From: Gonapodya prolifera JEL478
Lineage: Eukaryota > Monoblepharomycota > Monoblepharidomycetes > Monoblepharidales > Gonapodyaceae
Direction: 5' to 3'
Length of the DNA: 64,000 nucleotides
NCBI GenBank assembly: GCA_001574975.1
Contig: KQ965810.1
Location: 171,718-235,717 of the forward strand
The notes beneath the pieces were generated by a model. It did not search any database. It was not told the DNA's origin and saw nothing but the letters and a program-made list of their open reading frames with translations. This document shows positions 25,301-39,099 of this stretch, piece after piece. A program made the position numbers and the translations under genes. Each line of letters opens with the position of its first letter. The stretch's first letter is position 1.

Positions 25301-25881
25301 CCTCGACTTGATCCCGCGCATGCTTCAGCTGCATCGCGACAATTTCCTCCACAGCGTACTGAACTGTAACAGGATTGCCGTCGGCATCCACCTCATTATG
25401 TTCAAACGCCACGGTGTTTCGAAAAGGGTCAGCGACCATGGTGTTGTCAAAGGTGTCACGATATTCCACCGCGACCGGATCCTCGTACGGGCGTCCCAGA
25501 AGTGTCTTCACCGACGGGTACGAGTCATGTGGAAGTCGGACAGCCTGATTCAGGTCGGGCGATTCAATGAAGGACCGTCTCCGAAGCAGCTGCGGGGTGA
25601 GCTCTCACCATATTGATGGCCTCTGTTCCAAATAACCGTTCCCGACCTTTCACCACCACCAAGCTCTTGGTTTTCCGCTTGCTCTCCGAGTTGAGCACGA
25701 CATCGTACTTGTTGCCCTGTCCTGGCTTGAGTAATGCAACTTTGAACCATTCCGCGCCGTAGTCAATTCCTAGCACCCCAGCTGCTTCCACGGAGTGGTG
25801 CGGATTGAGCGATGGGAGGATGCATAAGAGGAGGAGGACGGAAGATAGCAACGGTATGAGAAAATTGGCTCGTCCACCCAT
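22347..25881 (-). CDS. ER lumenal Hsp70 of the LHS1/HYOU1 (GRP170) class
   Basis: The chosen ATG (25879-25881) starts MGGRANFLIPLLSSVLLLLC, a good signal peptide, followed by VLGIDYGAEWFKVALLKPG, the Hsp70 phosphate-1 motif in its LHS1/HYOU1 form. YHIFYDSGASSTVAALISF is the phosphate-2 block and VDVEVSKEKKTFAGE belongs to the substrate-binding half. A long Glu/Lys-rich helical domain is followed by a low-complexity Lys/Pro tail ending RDREEL. GRP170 proteins act as nucleotide-exchange factors for BiP and hold unfolded proteins in the ER. REEL could serve as a weak KDEL-like retrieval signal. Introns cluster in the N-terminal half (23.45-25.6 kb). An upstream in-frame extension to 26055 exists, but the signal peptide favours the inner ATG. 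Confidence 0.88.
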
Positions 25882-26902
25882 CAATAGTGGTGTGATTCGA
25901 TTGGGAAAACGGCAGGAACTAGGACGTCGTTTCAGAGCGATTCTCAAGCTCAAGGGGCCAGAAGGAGATGTGGCAATGTATCTGTAAGAAGGAGCACCGA
26001 ATTCGGATTGAATGATCGGGTTGGAGGTCGAATGTTTTCCACTCGGTTCCTTCAAATTCTGGTCATATGTGTTGTCAAAAGCTAATGGGACAAGCCTTCA
26101 CACTCGTCCCGAAAAGCTCGTAACTGCCACTGAGAAAAGCACGATAATTATTTTAACGCGTCGTGTGCAAGTGACTTCGACACGCTTGACACACATCACC
26201 TAAGAAAATCTCACAAATAATATAGAGCCTACCCCACAAATTTAATTGTAAGTGGTGCCGCATTGTTGCGCACTGCTTTGCGATGAGCATGCCAGCGATA
26301 CTGCGGTCACGTGGGTGGCGTCCCATTTAGCCGTGCCGGGATCGAACCGCGACTCAAAGTACATCTCCCCGACCCCGGACTATTCTATCTACAATTACCC
26401 AGACTATCAGCTACGCCGCAGCTCCTTTGACATTATGCTCATTCAGTACTTGAAGGGTAAGAGAACAAAATCGGTATCAAACTGAGGGACAGGGACTTGA
26501 CATCCATTTGCGCAACATTTGTATTGAAGCCGTTCCTTGGCGATGGGAGCATACAACGGAGATTTTGATGGCGGCGTGAAAATATCAAACCTTTTTGATC
26601 TATTTCAGCTGCCGCAAAGGCGTCAGTGCCAAGTGGTTGTCATCATGTGACATGACGTACAGGCAGGCTGATGAAGCCAAACACCACCAAATGTGGCGTT
26701 TAAAACATTCAAGTGAAGGAGGATCGGCGATTTACCGAGTTATTCTGCCTTTTCTTTTCTGAAACTGCAAGCAAAGTTCAGATTTCTCGTCTAAACTCAC
26801 GGCACGTTCGGCCTCGAAAAAGAGCCGATGTGCCGCGCCACAGAAGGGCTCCAGATAAACCCGTGACTGCAACCCAACGCGTCACCACATCGCGCATCTC
26901 CA
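25882..26902. other. Divergent promoter region between LHS1/HYOU1 and malate synthase
   Basis: About 1 kb shared by two divergent genes. It includes AT-rich stretches near 26.13-26.25 kb. I find no gene; the short open frames lack domains. Confidence 0.45.
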
Positions 26903-28933
26903 ATGGGTCTCCAGACTATTCCAGGCGTCCAAGTGCTCGCTCCCGTCACCCCCGTCCAGGCCGAGATTCTCTCCGCCGAGGCACAGTCATTCCTCGCGAA
27001 CCTGCAGCGCGCCTTCAATGGCCGCCGGAAGGAGCTGCTCCACCGTCGCACCCAGCGCCAGGCCTACCTCGACAAGGGCGGCCTGCTGGACTTCCTGCCC
27101 GAGACCAAGCACATTCGTGAGGACCCCAGCTGGAAGGGAGCACCTCCTGCGCCAGGCATGGTTGACAGAAGGGTGGAGATTACCGGTCCCGTCGACCGGA
27201 AGATGGTCATCAACGCCCTGAACTCGGGCGCGTCCACGTACATGGCTGACTTCGAAGGTGAGACTTGTTGTTTGCTCCCGTCACCCTCGCGTGCACGGAA
27301 CTTTCCGCGCGGCAAGGGATGTCATCACAAGCCGATGTCATCGAATTCGCTCCCGCTGACTTGTATCTCATTCTTTCTTCCAAAACCATCCTATTCTAGA
27401 CTCCAACGCCCCCACCTGGGAGAACAACATCCAAGGCCAGGTCAACCTCCGGGATGCGAACAACAGGACCATCTCCTTCACCGATGCCGCCCGTGGCAAG
27501 TCCTACAACCTCAGGAGTGATGGAAAGCTTGCTACGCTCATCGTTCGGTGAGTAAACCTCCCCTAACCGCTGCTCGAATCGGAAGGTAGTAAACTGACAT
27601 GTGATTTTTTGACACCTCCCCGCTTCCGTGCCGTTCTTCACTCCGAACGATCATATTTTCAAACAAAGACCTCGTGGATGGCACCTGGAGGAAAAGCACG
27701 TGCTCATCGACGGCGAGCCTGCTTCCGGATCCATCTTCGACTTCGCCCTGTACTTCTTCCACAACGTCCGTTCGTCGGTCGCCAACGGCACCGGACCGTA
27801 CTTCTACCTCCCCAAGATGGAATCCCACCTTGAGGCAAGGTTTGTAGAATTCCTCCGATTATTTGGATGAAATGGATGACTCAATGAAAACATTGTTTCC
27901 GCTAGACTCTGGAACGATGTGTTCAACCTCGCTCAGGACCTCTTGGGAGTCCGCCGCGGAACCATCCGGGGAACCGTTCTCATCGAGACCATCCCCGCCG
28001 CCTTCGAGATGGAGGAGATCATCTACGAGCTCCGCGACCACTCTTCCGGGCTCAACTGCGGCCGCTGGGACTACATCTTCTCCGTCATCAAGAAGTTCCG
28101 GTCCAACCCTGCCTTCGTCCTCCCGGACCGTGCCGACGTCGGCATGACCGCTCCCTTCATGGACGCCTACGTCCGCCTCCTCATCCAGACCTGCCACAAG
28201 CGCGGAGTCCACGCCATGGGCGGTATGGCTGCCCAGATCCCCATCAAGGACAACGCCGCCGCCAACGAGGCCGCCATGACCAAGGTCCGCAACGACAAGC
28301 TCCGTGAGGTGAAGGCCGGACACGACGGAACATGGGTTGCCCACCCCGACCTGGTCAAGATCGCCATGGACATCTTTAACCAGAACATGCCTTACCCCAA
28401 CCAGGTGCGTCTCTCAGTGTTGGCAACCGAATTTTGGATTAGTGATTTGACATCACTTGCTCCTTCAATAGCTCTTCGTCCGCCGCGAGGATGTGTCTGT
28501 CACCGCCGCCGATCTCCTCAACACCCGAGGATTGGGCGGAAAGATCACCGAGAACGGTATCAGGAACAACACCGAGGTCGCCCTTCGGTACATGGAGGCC
28601 TGGCTCAGCGGCAACGGATGCGTGCCCATCCACAACCTCATGGAGGACGCCGCCACCGCCGAGATCTCCCGCTCCCAGCTCTGGCAGTGGCAGAAGAACG
28701 CGGCCAAGACCGCGGAGGGCAAGATCGTGACCGTGGACTACCTGGCCAACATCCTTGAGGACGAGACGGCCAAGATCCGCAAGGCGATGGGAGAGGCGGC
28801 GTACAAAAAGTCAAAGTTTGACCAGGCCAAGAAGTACCTCGGCAGCACCATCCTCACCGAGAACTACGCTGACTTCCTCACCACCCTGTGCTACGACGAC
28901 CTCGTCACGGTCAGCAAGCAGCCCCGCCTGTAA
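26903..28933 (+). CDS. Malate synthase (glyoxylate cycle, peroxisomal)
   Basis: Condenses acetyl-CoA with glyoxylate to malate, allowing growth on C2 compounds and fatty acids. ATG at 26903 ([20 protein letters not shown]). Family blocks are all present: [69 protein letters not shown] and [20 protein letters not shown] (catalytic Arg and Glu). [18 protein letters not shown] follows, then [15 protein letters not shown] and [20 protein letters not shown]. The C-terminal domain carries the catalytic aspartate in [13 protein letters not shown]. There are four introns, all in the usual short class. The last three residues are PRL, a non-canonical form of the SKL-type peroxisomal signal. Length (about 540 aa) is typical of eukaryotic malate synthase A. 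No isocitrate lyase is visible nearby. Confidence 0.95.
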
Positions 28934-29059
28934 GGCTTGGTTGCGGTCTTTGTGTATAGGGCTAGTTTCAGGAATTTTGTATCTTCATGGATTTTCTGAG
29001 CCCCTTTGGCGAAGAAGAAAAGAAATCTTTTGCACTTGATCAACTTTGAACACAGTTTC

Positions 29060-31039
29060 TCATCGTGGTAAATTAGGCCGTCCATTTGTCACTTCTTCTT
29101 TCCATATATATTCTACCCACGATACAGGGAGCGGTTGGGCGGGGCAGTCGCAAACGTCCCCTTCATGCTCGGGTCCATGATCATGATCACGTAGGTGGTG
29201 GCCACCCTCGCCGCCCACCTGCGCGGACGCCTGTCCCTCCGTCGCAAACAGTCCTCGTCCAATCACAACTACCTTGGACTCCGTGTCCTCTCCCTCGAGG
29301 ACCGGCTTGGGGTCACCGATCTCATATGTCTCCCGCACGGCCTGCACGACGACACGATTGACGCTTCGTCGGGCGGGGTCTTCTGAGGAAGGGTCGGGTT
29401 CGATTGTAATGAGGGCTTTGAGGCGGAGGATTTCGCGTTCAGGGTGCGAGGAAGGGGTTCGGTCGTTGTCCGCAGGTGTCTCCGACGATGCTGCATGCTG
29501 GGTCTCGGGCTGCGCTTCCTCCCACAACACGCGTTGCAGGAACCGTTCCAGTCGACTCAGCGGTACAGGTGCGGTATGCCGCAGGGTGAGTGGGCGGACG
29601 GACTAAGTGGTGGGTGATGACAGACAGTTGCAGGACGAACACAATCCAGTCAAGGCCCGGACTGCACACTCACTCCGTCGTGACCGCCCCACCCCTCGAC
29701 GCCAATCACTTTTGCGGCCTCGGCCGCTTTGGCGGCAGTGCGGAGGCGATCGGCTGCGGCGGGAGAGGAGTGGTCATAAGCTTGGAGGGACAGAAGGGCG
29801 GGGAGCGGGAGTCTGGAAGTGAAGACAAATTCACATCGCCGAGTTTGTCTTCAATATCGCATGATATCGTCGCACCCACCTGCTCCTTTCACTACGCATC
29901 ACGCTCGCCATCGGGTTCGCCCCAGCGATCCACTCCTCGACGACCTGGACCTCACTCTCCGCGACCAAATCGCACTTGTTGACGGCAACGCCGTCAGCGC
30001 AGGCGACTTGGCGCCACCACTCGCGCTCTTGGCTGCTCCGCCGGGCCGTGGACGCGTCCACGACGCACCATACCCCGGCAAGGACCATGGGTGACTCGAG
30101 CGGGTCGTCCAGCCACAGTGTCGACAGGAGGGATGTGGGATCAGCGAGGCCGGTGGTTTCCACCAGAACGTGCGTGAGTGGAGGGTCGCGAGGAGTGGAG
30201 AGGAGTGCTGAGTAGGAATGGTGGTGGTGGTTGGCGGTGGGCAAAGTGCGAAGGTTGTGAGTCGTTGAGTCTCGAAAGCGCAATCCGAACGAGAGAACGT
30301 GTTCAGCGCGTGAACTTACTTTCGATCGCTTGAATGGTAGGCCCTCTTTCATTCATTTCGTGAGTTCAAATATGGTTATCAGACAATAATGATGCCTAAA
30401 TACAATATCATCATCACTCACTTCAACGTACAGCACATGCATCCATTCGGAAGCTCGATCCATTCCTCTGCAACTGGCGGCGAAATTGTTTCGCCACTGC
30501 TGGCAACGCCTTCGCCGGGGTTGTCAGCTCGACTTGCGACCTGCATCACGGGTTTCTCAATGCCACCCGAATCGCCAAATTCGTTGAGTATGACAGCAAT
30601 TCGGAGACCGTGCGGAGACTGCGTTGATGGTTTGGCGGCGTTCCGAGGATTGCATCACCCAGACAACGTAGGGGCACAAGAAGTCGTTCAGCAGGACGTG
30701 TTTGAAATGAATGTGAGTGTCAGGGGGTTTAAGCTCAAATCGCGTTCAGAAATAGAAGCCACGAACCGACAAAATATGGTTAAGAAGAGTTGTCTTCCCT
30801 GCCCCAAGGTATCCTGTTATGATTGTAAGGGGCACGGGCAGAAGTGGCTGAGAGTTTGAGGAAGCGGGTTGCTCCTGCGCTGCTGACGTTTGTTGATTCT
30901 GTGGAGGAGAGACCTGAGGTGAAGATGGAGCTTGACGCTGTGCCGCGACGTTTTCGGTGACATTGATCTCTGATTCGAGTTCCACGAGATCAGGTGCGTC
31001 ATCTGCGAGGTCATCGCTGAACACGGGTGCGTAAGACAT
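29060..31039 (-). CDS. CobW/COG0523-family metallochaperone GTPase (CBWD/ZNG1-like)
   Basis: ATG at 31037-31039 opens an acidic leader (MSYAPVFSDDLADDAPDLVE). After a Gln/Pro-rich stretch come the Walker A ITGYLGAGKTTLLNHIL, AVILNEFGDSGGIEKPVMQ, and the CxCC metal-binding block ELPNGCMCCTLK. Further on are VLVETTGLADPTSLLST (Walker B region) and GVAVNKCDLVAESEVQVVEE (NKxD guanine specificity). The C-terminal CobW domain contains VVVIGRGLF and ends in a His-rich segment GGHHLRDHDHGPEHEGD, as is usual for zinc-handling members. Eukaryotic relatives load zinc into methionine aminopeptidase, so that role is plausible here. Several introns split the gene (for example 30.33-30.45 and 30.60-30.77 kb). 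The final exon frame is open to 29060, but its last 30 residues are less certain. Confidence 0.85.
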
Positions 31040-31230
31040 TAGTTGAGTGTGAGCTTGAAGTGAAGGGAATGAGCGGACCAAAGCAAATTTACAAAAGTTT
31101 CCTAGGATGCCCATCAGTCCAATACAGCTCGGTAGGTGATGCATCGCGACTTGGTTGGTGAAGTAACTTGATTCTCACGACTCCTTGCCTTGAAAATCTC
31201 CAAAGATGACTCCAATGAGCGAATGGTCAA

Positions 31231-33651
<2,421 letters not shown>

Positions 33652-34077
33652 GGAATACCATGTCATCTGTACAATGTGATTGTATTTCGCGAACTAGCAG
33701 GAAGGGAAGGAGGAGGGGAAGAAGGGGGGGAGCTGGCCTACCAAAACTCATTCGAGTTTGGTGAAGCTTGAGAAGGATCGCAACTCAAAACAAAACACAG
33801 CGCCGGGCTTTTCCCGCGCTTGCCCGGGTTTCGAGCTCAATCCTACTTCTATTGCTCCTCTCCGACATCACGAGAGGCTTCGACGGATTGGAGACCGCGG
33901 AGTTTAGGTGTCTATCCACGAGTGTGTAACATCGCAGACCGCGCGCTGCGAGGGCCGAATTTCTGCAGGAAGCGAAAATCATCTCTGAGCAAGTCTTCCT
34001 ACTGCCGTTGTCCCTCTTCTCTCGCCTTGGCGTCGACACAACCCACCCCGGACACAACTCAGCAGGCAGGTCGGAGC
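33652..34077. other. Intergenic/5' leader of the cold-shock-domain gene
   Basis: No gene seen. A purine-rich strand lies at 33.70-33.74 kb. The sequence becomes C/T-rich before the ATG at 34078. Confidence 0.4.
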
Positions 34078-35939
34078 ATGACAGCCCCCCCGACCAGTCG
34101 TTATCAAGGAAAGGTCAAATTCTTCAAGTTAGTAAGCCTGTGCAAATTGGTTCAAATTCTTGGGGCACTTACATTTTGCGCCACCCTCACATCCTCATGA
34201 TCGATGGGACTTCAGTACCCAGAAAGGCTATGGGTAAGTGGCGATTTTCATCATTTGGCATCGTTGAGCTTGGCATTGATGTGTGGTCTGACGTTGCTGT
34301 GCGGGCTTCATACTTCTGTTGCCTCCCGCACTCGCCGAATGATTTCACGGATGCGATTTTCGCAACCCATCTTGAAGCTTCATAATACCCAATGAACCTT
34401 TAGAACTATCAAATCCGGAAGGTGAGGATGGGTACGGGAAGTTTAGTGTGGAATGGGTGCGGGGTGGCCCACAGTGGGATTCGTGTATTCGTGGACGTCG
34501 TGAAAGCGGGTTGTCAACGTGAATGTCCGAGAGGTCGACGATTGTAGAATGCGGGAGTTGCTCGTATGTCAAACCTATTTTATGGGAACTGACTATCCGG
34601 TCTCTGTAGTGTTCGTTCATCATACCGCAATTCTTTCGTAAGTAGCATGCTTGTTGGTTGCGTCCAATAAGAGTTGAGATTTATTGATGACATGGCCTCT
34701 CACAGCGGTGGCTTCAGGAGTTTAGCTGAGAGCGAAGATGTAAGCTTTCCTTACCGCTGCACGAGCATGATTGCGATGTCGTCTAACCTTCGTCCCAATT
34801 CTCAGGTTGAGTTTGATGTCTGTGAGTGGTGAATAAAATCATTCGATTATATGTACCACCAACCCCCCCACTTTAAATTTGAAGTCCGTGGACCGAAAGG
34901 ATTGCAGGCGTCAAATGTGACGGGTGAGCGTTGAAGCGATGTACTTGTGTCTCGTTCATGATTACTGAATGGCATTTCGAAAAGGACTCGGTGGATCCCC
35001 GGTCAGAGGTGATCCCAAAGTCAACTCCAGGGGTGCAGTGGCTGTGCCACGATCCCCATACTTCTTCCCGTCTGGTCAAAGTAGGTTGCTGTTGTACCAC
35101 GTTTTACTCTCGGCATCTCAAACATCTGTTGTGAAGTTGTGTACAACAGCCCGCACATTCCATTTGTGTATGCGGCTTCCCCTCCAAACACATTCGTAAC
35201 CAGCCAAGGTCTCATGTCGCCAGCGTCGTCTCCTTCCTTTGCCGGCTCTCCACCCATGATTTCTAGTCCATCGCCCATGTTACCTCCAGCCATGATGGGC
35301 CCATCTAGTCCAACTCAGGTCATCGCCCCTGGTATACCTATCAGCGGTGGTATTCCAATGTACCTTTCTCGGGGAATGGGTGGATTTGCTCAGTTTGCCC
35401 TGCCGGGCCCGGTGCGAGCGGAATCTCCTGCCGGTCCGCAGTCGCCTTTCCTACAACCGACCGAACCACCCCACTATATGCTCCAGTTGCAGCCTCGTGT
35501 GCAGCCCATGTCCCCTCCGCCAACACAACCTCTCGCGCATCAGCCACCTTCTCCATTGCAAGGATATCAACAACTGCCAGCAGGCTATCCGGGCTATGGC
35601 GGTCCAAGATCACTGCGGTATTCGCGCCAGGGCACGCACGGGGTACCCAATGCGGGGAGCTACGATTTGCAGAGTTCTTCATTGGCGAGTGGCTACCCTG
35701 GGTACACATCGCCTTCATCTTCTCGAGCAATAGGGGTAGTGGTGGGACTGCCTCCATCGGGTCCGAACGTATCTGCTGAGGAGCATTCCGGTCGGTCGGA
35801 GCTGGACCTGCGATTCGAACAGCTGGCTATAACATCGCCACAGGATACCGAAACTGAGGAGCAGGGGGCGGGCGTCAATGGAAGAGTTTCGGCGAGAAGA
35901 GATGAGTTGCCGAACGAAGAAATCGTCAAGGACGAGTAG
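34078..35939 (+). CDS. Cold-shock-domain (Y-box-like) nucleic-acid-binding protein
   Basis: Spliced exons rebuild a cold-shock domain. Exon 1 is MTAPPTSRYQGKVKFFN. An exon of about 18 nt near 34.22 kb reads TQKGYG (RNP-1 region). VFVHHTAILS (RNP-2) is near 34.61 kb, GGFRSLAESED and VEFDV near 34.71-34.82 kb, and VRGPKGLQASNVTG near 34.89 kb. A Pro/Ser/Gln-rich C-terminal region follows (35139-35939; for example VYNSPHIPFVYAASPPN and YPGYGGPRS), ending in an acidic tail EEIVKDE. Such proteins bind single-stranded RNA/DNA and act in translation or mRNA storage. The exon between GYG and VFVHH could not be phased with certainty. The domain is cut into at least five tiny exons, which automated gene finders may miss. 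Well supported as a CSD protein, less so in exact exons. Confidence 0.75.
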
Positions 35940-36154
35940 CTGTGGTATGGAGCGAAACGGGACAGGGACTTTAGAAAGCGGGATACAGTGAAAGAATCCG
36001 GTTTGTTTAAACGGAGGGAGAGATGGTTGCATGAAATGACTCTGGGAGCAGGGACACTACAATTGACACTGAAGGACGGTGCCTGTACAAACGTAACTCC
36101 TCAAACATTTTTATTGGTTGTCCGTGGTTGAAGCTGTACGGGATGTCACTACAA

Positions 36155-38375
36155 TTACAAACTCTGGTAATGCCCCAACCGATAGAGAAGCGCCTTGCCC
36201 TTGCTATTACCAATCGAGATGTATCCACCACCGGGTGAGAACTCGTGGCACGTGACGTGGCCCAGTGGTGTTCCTGCGGTGGGCCAGTTTTGGAACACGG
36301 TGCGTGTCGGCACGTGAAGCAGTCTAAGAGCGTCCTTCTTTGCGCGGGACGAGATTGCGAGCATCTCCGACGTCGCGTTGAACGTAAGCGCGGAAATGGA
36401 GGTGGTGAGGTTGCCAACAGCTTTGAGCGGTTTGGGCCGCTGGCTTGACATGGCCGTGGCAAGGTTGTACACGTTGACGATTCCCATCGTGTTGCTAGCA
36501 AGGCAAGGGAAAAGGATGAACGTGATAAGCAACTCGACAACACCAACTCGACAACACCACAGCACGCCACTACTGCTTACCCCGTGGCAAGGATCTGGTC
36601 GTTTGGTGACACAGCAATCGTGGTAGGCTTGATGGTGCCCTCGTCCACAAATGTGTGCATGCATCGCCGCGATCCGACATCCCAGACGTACACCACGCCG
36701 TCACCTGCGCGAAAGAGGTCAGGTCTCTATTAACTTCCCCCAAACACCGAATATATGGTGAGTCACCCACCTCCAATCGAAAACACCCTCTTCCCATCGG
36801 CCGAAAACTCGGCCGCAACCACACTCCCGTTCATCTTGAGGTCCCCCACCCACTGCTTGGTCCTCCCATCCACAAGATCTACATGCCCGTCTTTGCCCAA
36901 AAACGCCACCATGGGCTCACCCTCGGCCCCGCCCACCGTGAACGCATCCAGTAGGCGGTCGTCGTCGCGGCCCCTGATCCCGGCCACGCGTTCGACTTTT
37001 CCGGCTTCGACGTCGAACGCGTAAAAGTATTTTCGGCGACCCGTAGCGAGGACTTCGCGCCCGTCGCGAGAGAAGCGGGCACATGTGGGATGCAGGTCCG
37101 GGAAGGAGAGGGATTGGAGTTTGTTGTTGAGCTTGCCGTCGATGTGGAACAGGTGCAGCGAGGGCGTGGAAGAAGAGGCCGTGAGAAGGATGGGGTGGGT
37201 TGGGTGCCACGAGACAGAGCAGAGGGAGGTCTACGGTGGGGGCCAGGTAGGTGATGTCGAGAGGCACCACAGAGAAAGGCACGACAATGCTCACCTGAGA
37301 GTACTGCATCTGGTTCCCGTCCTTTGCTCTCACGACCTCCAAGATCTCGGGCGGGAGCGCGCCAACCCTCCGACTTGCGCGTTCCCCAATAAGGCTCTTT
37401 GACGAGCTGAAGATGTTGCCCTCGGCACTCTCCCCGTCGTCGAAGTCGTAGGCTGCGGCAGTGGACGCGGACGGGCCCCGCGTTGTGGAGGGGGGCGGGA
37501 AGGTGGGAAGCCCGAGCTTGGCACGTTCTGGTTGTGACATGGCCCATGTCGGTCGGGGGTATATCCTCTCGAACCTACTCTGGCTTAGTACCACAATCAC
37601 TACCCTCTTCCCCCACCGCACACTCACTGCTCGCGTAGCCGGCGGGAGTACTCGATTCCATCGACGGCCTTTTCTGACTCGTTCTGGCGCAACTTGCGCG
37701 CTCGCCGGATGTCGGCGATGGGGACGACGAGGCGGGCGTCGTGGGGGTCCTGCCATACGGGGGTCCGCTCGAGGGGGGCGGTGTGGGAGTCCGCGGGGGT
37801 GGGTTTTGGACTCGATTTGCGGTTGTCGTCGTCAGAATCCGAGTCGTCCATCGCGTCCTCCGCCTCGTCGGCGGCCATGTCAGCGTCCGAGTCAATAGCC
37901 CTGCTTGGGCGCGTGTCCACCACAAAGTCCTTGGAATCGTACAGGAGATGTGGACGGGAGTGCTGGGACAACCATTGGCGATTGAACTCACCAGCGCCCC
38001 AAAGTCCAGTCCGCCATCCTCGTCGTCATCATCGCCTGAGATGGCATTATCCTCGCCATTGTCATCGCCCAATCGCCGTTTCCGGTTGGTCGATGCTGTC
38101 CGATCCACACCTTCATTGCCCAAAAGGTCCATCACGCCATGGACGGCACCAGGTGTCGCGCCACCAAACACTGCGCGTTCGAGCTCGAGTTCTTCATCGT
38201 CCTTGTCGAGGATCCCAACCGAGTCGGCCGTGATGAGTGTGTTGGAGTCATCGAGAGGTTCAGCAACGGGACGCTTTTTGGGCTTGCGCTTTTTGGATTT
38301 CTTGAGTGATGCGACGCCCACAGAGGGAGTGGGCCTGTGAGCGGCGGGGATGGGCTTGGGGAGTGCCGAGGGCAT
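36155..38375 (-). CDS. UTP18: U3 snoRNP protein UTP18 (WD40, SSU processome)
   Basis: Nucleolar factor for 18S rRNA processing. The first in-frame ATG is MPSALPKPIPAAHRP (38375). A basic patch (KKSKKRKPKKRPVAE) leads into DKDDEELELERAVFG, the characteristic UTP18 N-terminal motif. VWQDPHDARLVVPIADIRRA and GIEYSRRLREQ follow and match the family's pre-propeller region. WD40 repeats include HPTHPILLTASSSTPSLHLF, DLHPTCARFSRDGREVLATG, VAAEFSADGKRVFSIGG, VVYVWDVGSRRCMHTFVDEG and ISALTFNATSEMLAISSRAK. The C-terminus reads CHEFSPGGGYISIGNSKGKA then LLYRLGHYQSL, with stop at 36155. Introns at about 37.55-37.62, 37.95-37.99, 37.23-37.30, 36.71-36.77 and 36.50-36.58 kb. Complete. Confidence 0.88.
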
Positions 38376-39099
38376 TGGTTTGATGTGTGGAGGATTTTCT
38401 CCTTTCCTGGTCACTCACTCACTCAACTGGCCGGTCGGGTCATCCCTCCAAACCCAAACGGCCGCACTTGATGAGACCAACTATAAGATGAGAGTGTGGT
38501 CAGTCGGAGTGCGCAAAGATGTTTCAGGTATATTTGACAATGGACTATCAAGCAGTTCAAGCTTAGACCATAAGCAAAAGAAACGCATCTCAAATGATGT
38601 AAATATGAATGCATTGTCGATTACAGAGCCAGAACCGACTGTATGAGTTCATTTGGAGTCTGCTGCGGTCGTGGGCAGATGAGTTCGTATTCTAAGAAAA
38701 GCGAACAATGTGTGTATCTAACAGGCATCTCAAAGCGCACAATTCTTTCATGTAATAATGTGGAACTGTGAAAAATAAAAAGGATATTCAGCACTTGATT
38801 CACCTGAAACTGAAAAGAAACCGTCCTTCGTTCAAAGTTCAAACTTCAAACAGGCAACCACACCAGGATTACTGAACCAGGTTCATTGCTGCGCAACCTC
38901 CAGCATATTCATCCATTCTATGAGCATTAGCGCAGCATGCCATGAAACCAACTTGATGTTCATTGAAACAGGCCTAACCAAACATTGAAAGGTCCATAGA
39001 AACTCTCCCAAGACTTTCCGTGTAATAAGGGAGACCCCAGGTTCCATGAATTAACTTGCTTTCCTTTATTGTCTTTGCTAGTCAATTTTTGTCCTTTAA
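38376..39099. other. Transition zone upstream of UTP18
   Basis: Contains the UTP18 promoter side. CpG frequency falls from genic levels to near island levels across this stretch. No gene recognised. Confidence 0.4.

Noticed and set aside
26321-26365. tRNA-like B box (GGTTCGATCCC on the minus strand)
   Set aside because: The flanking bases do not form a proper T stem and there is no A box at the right distance.
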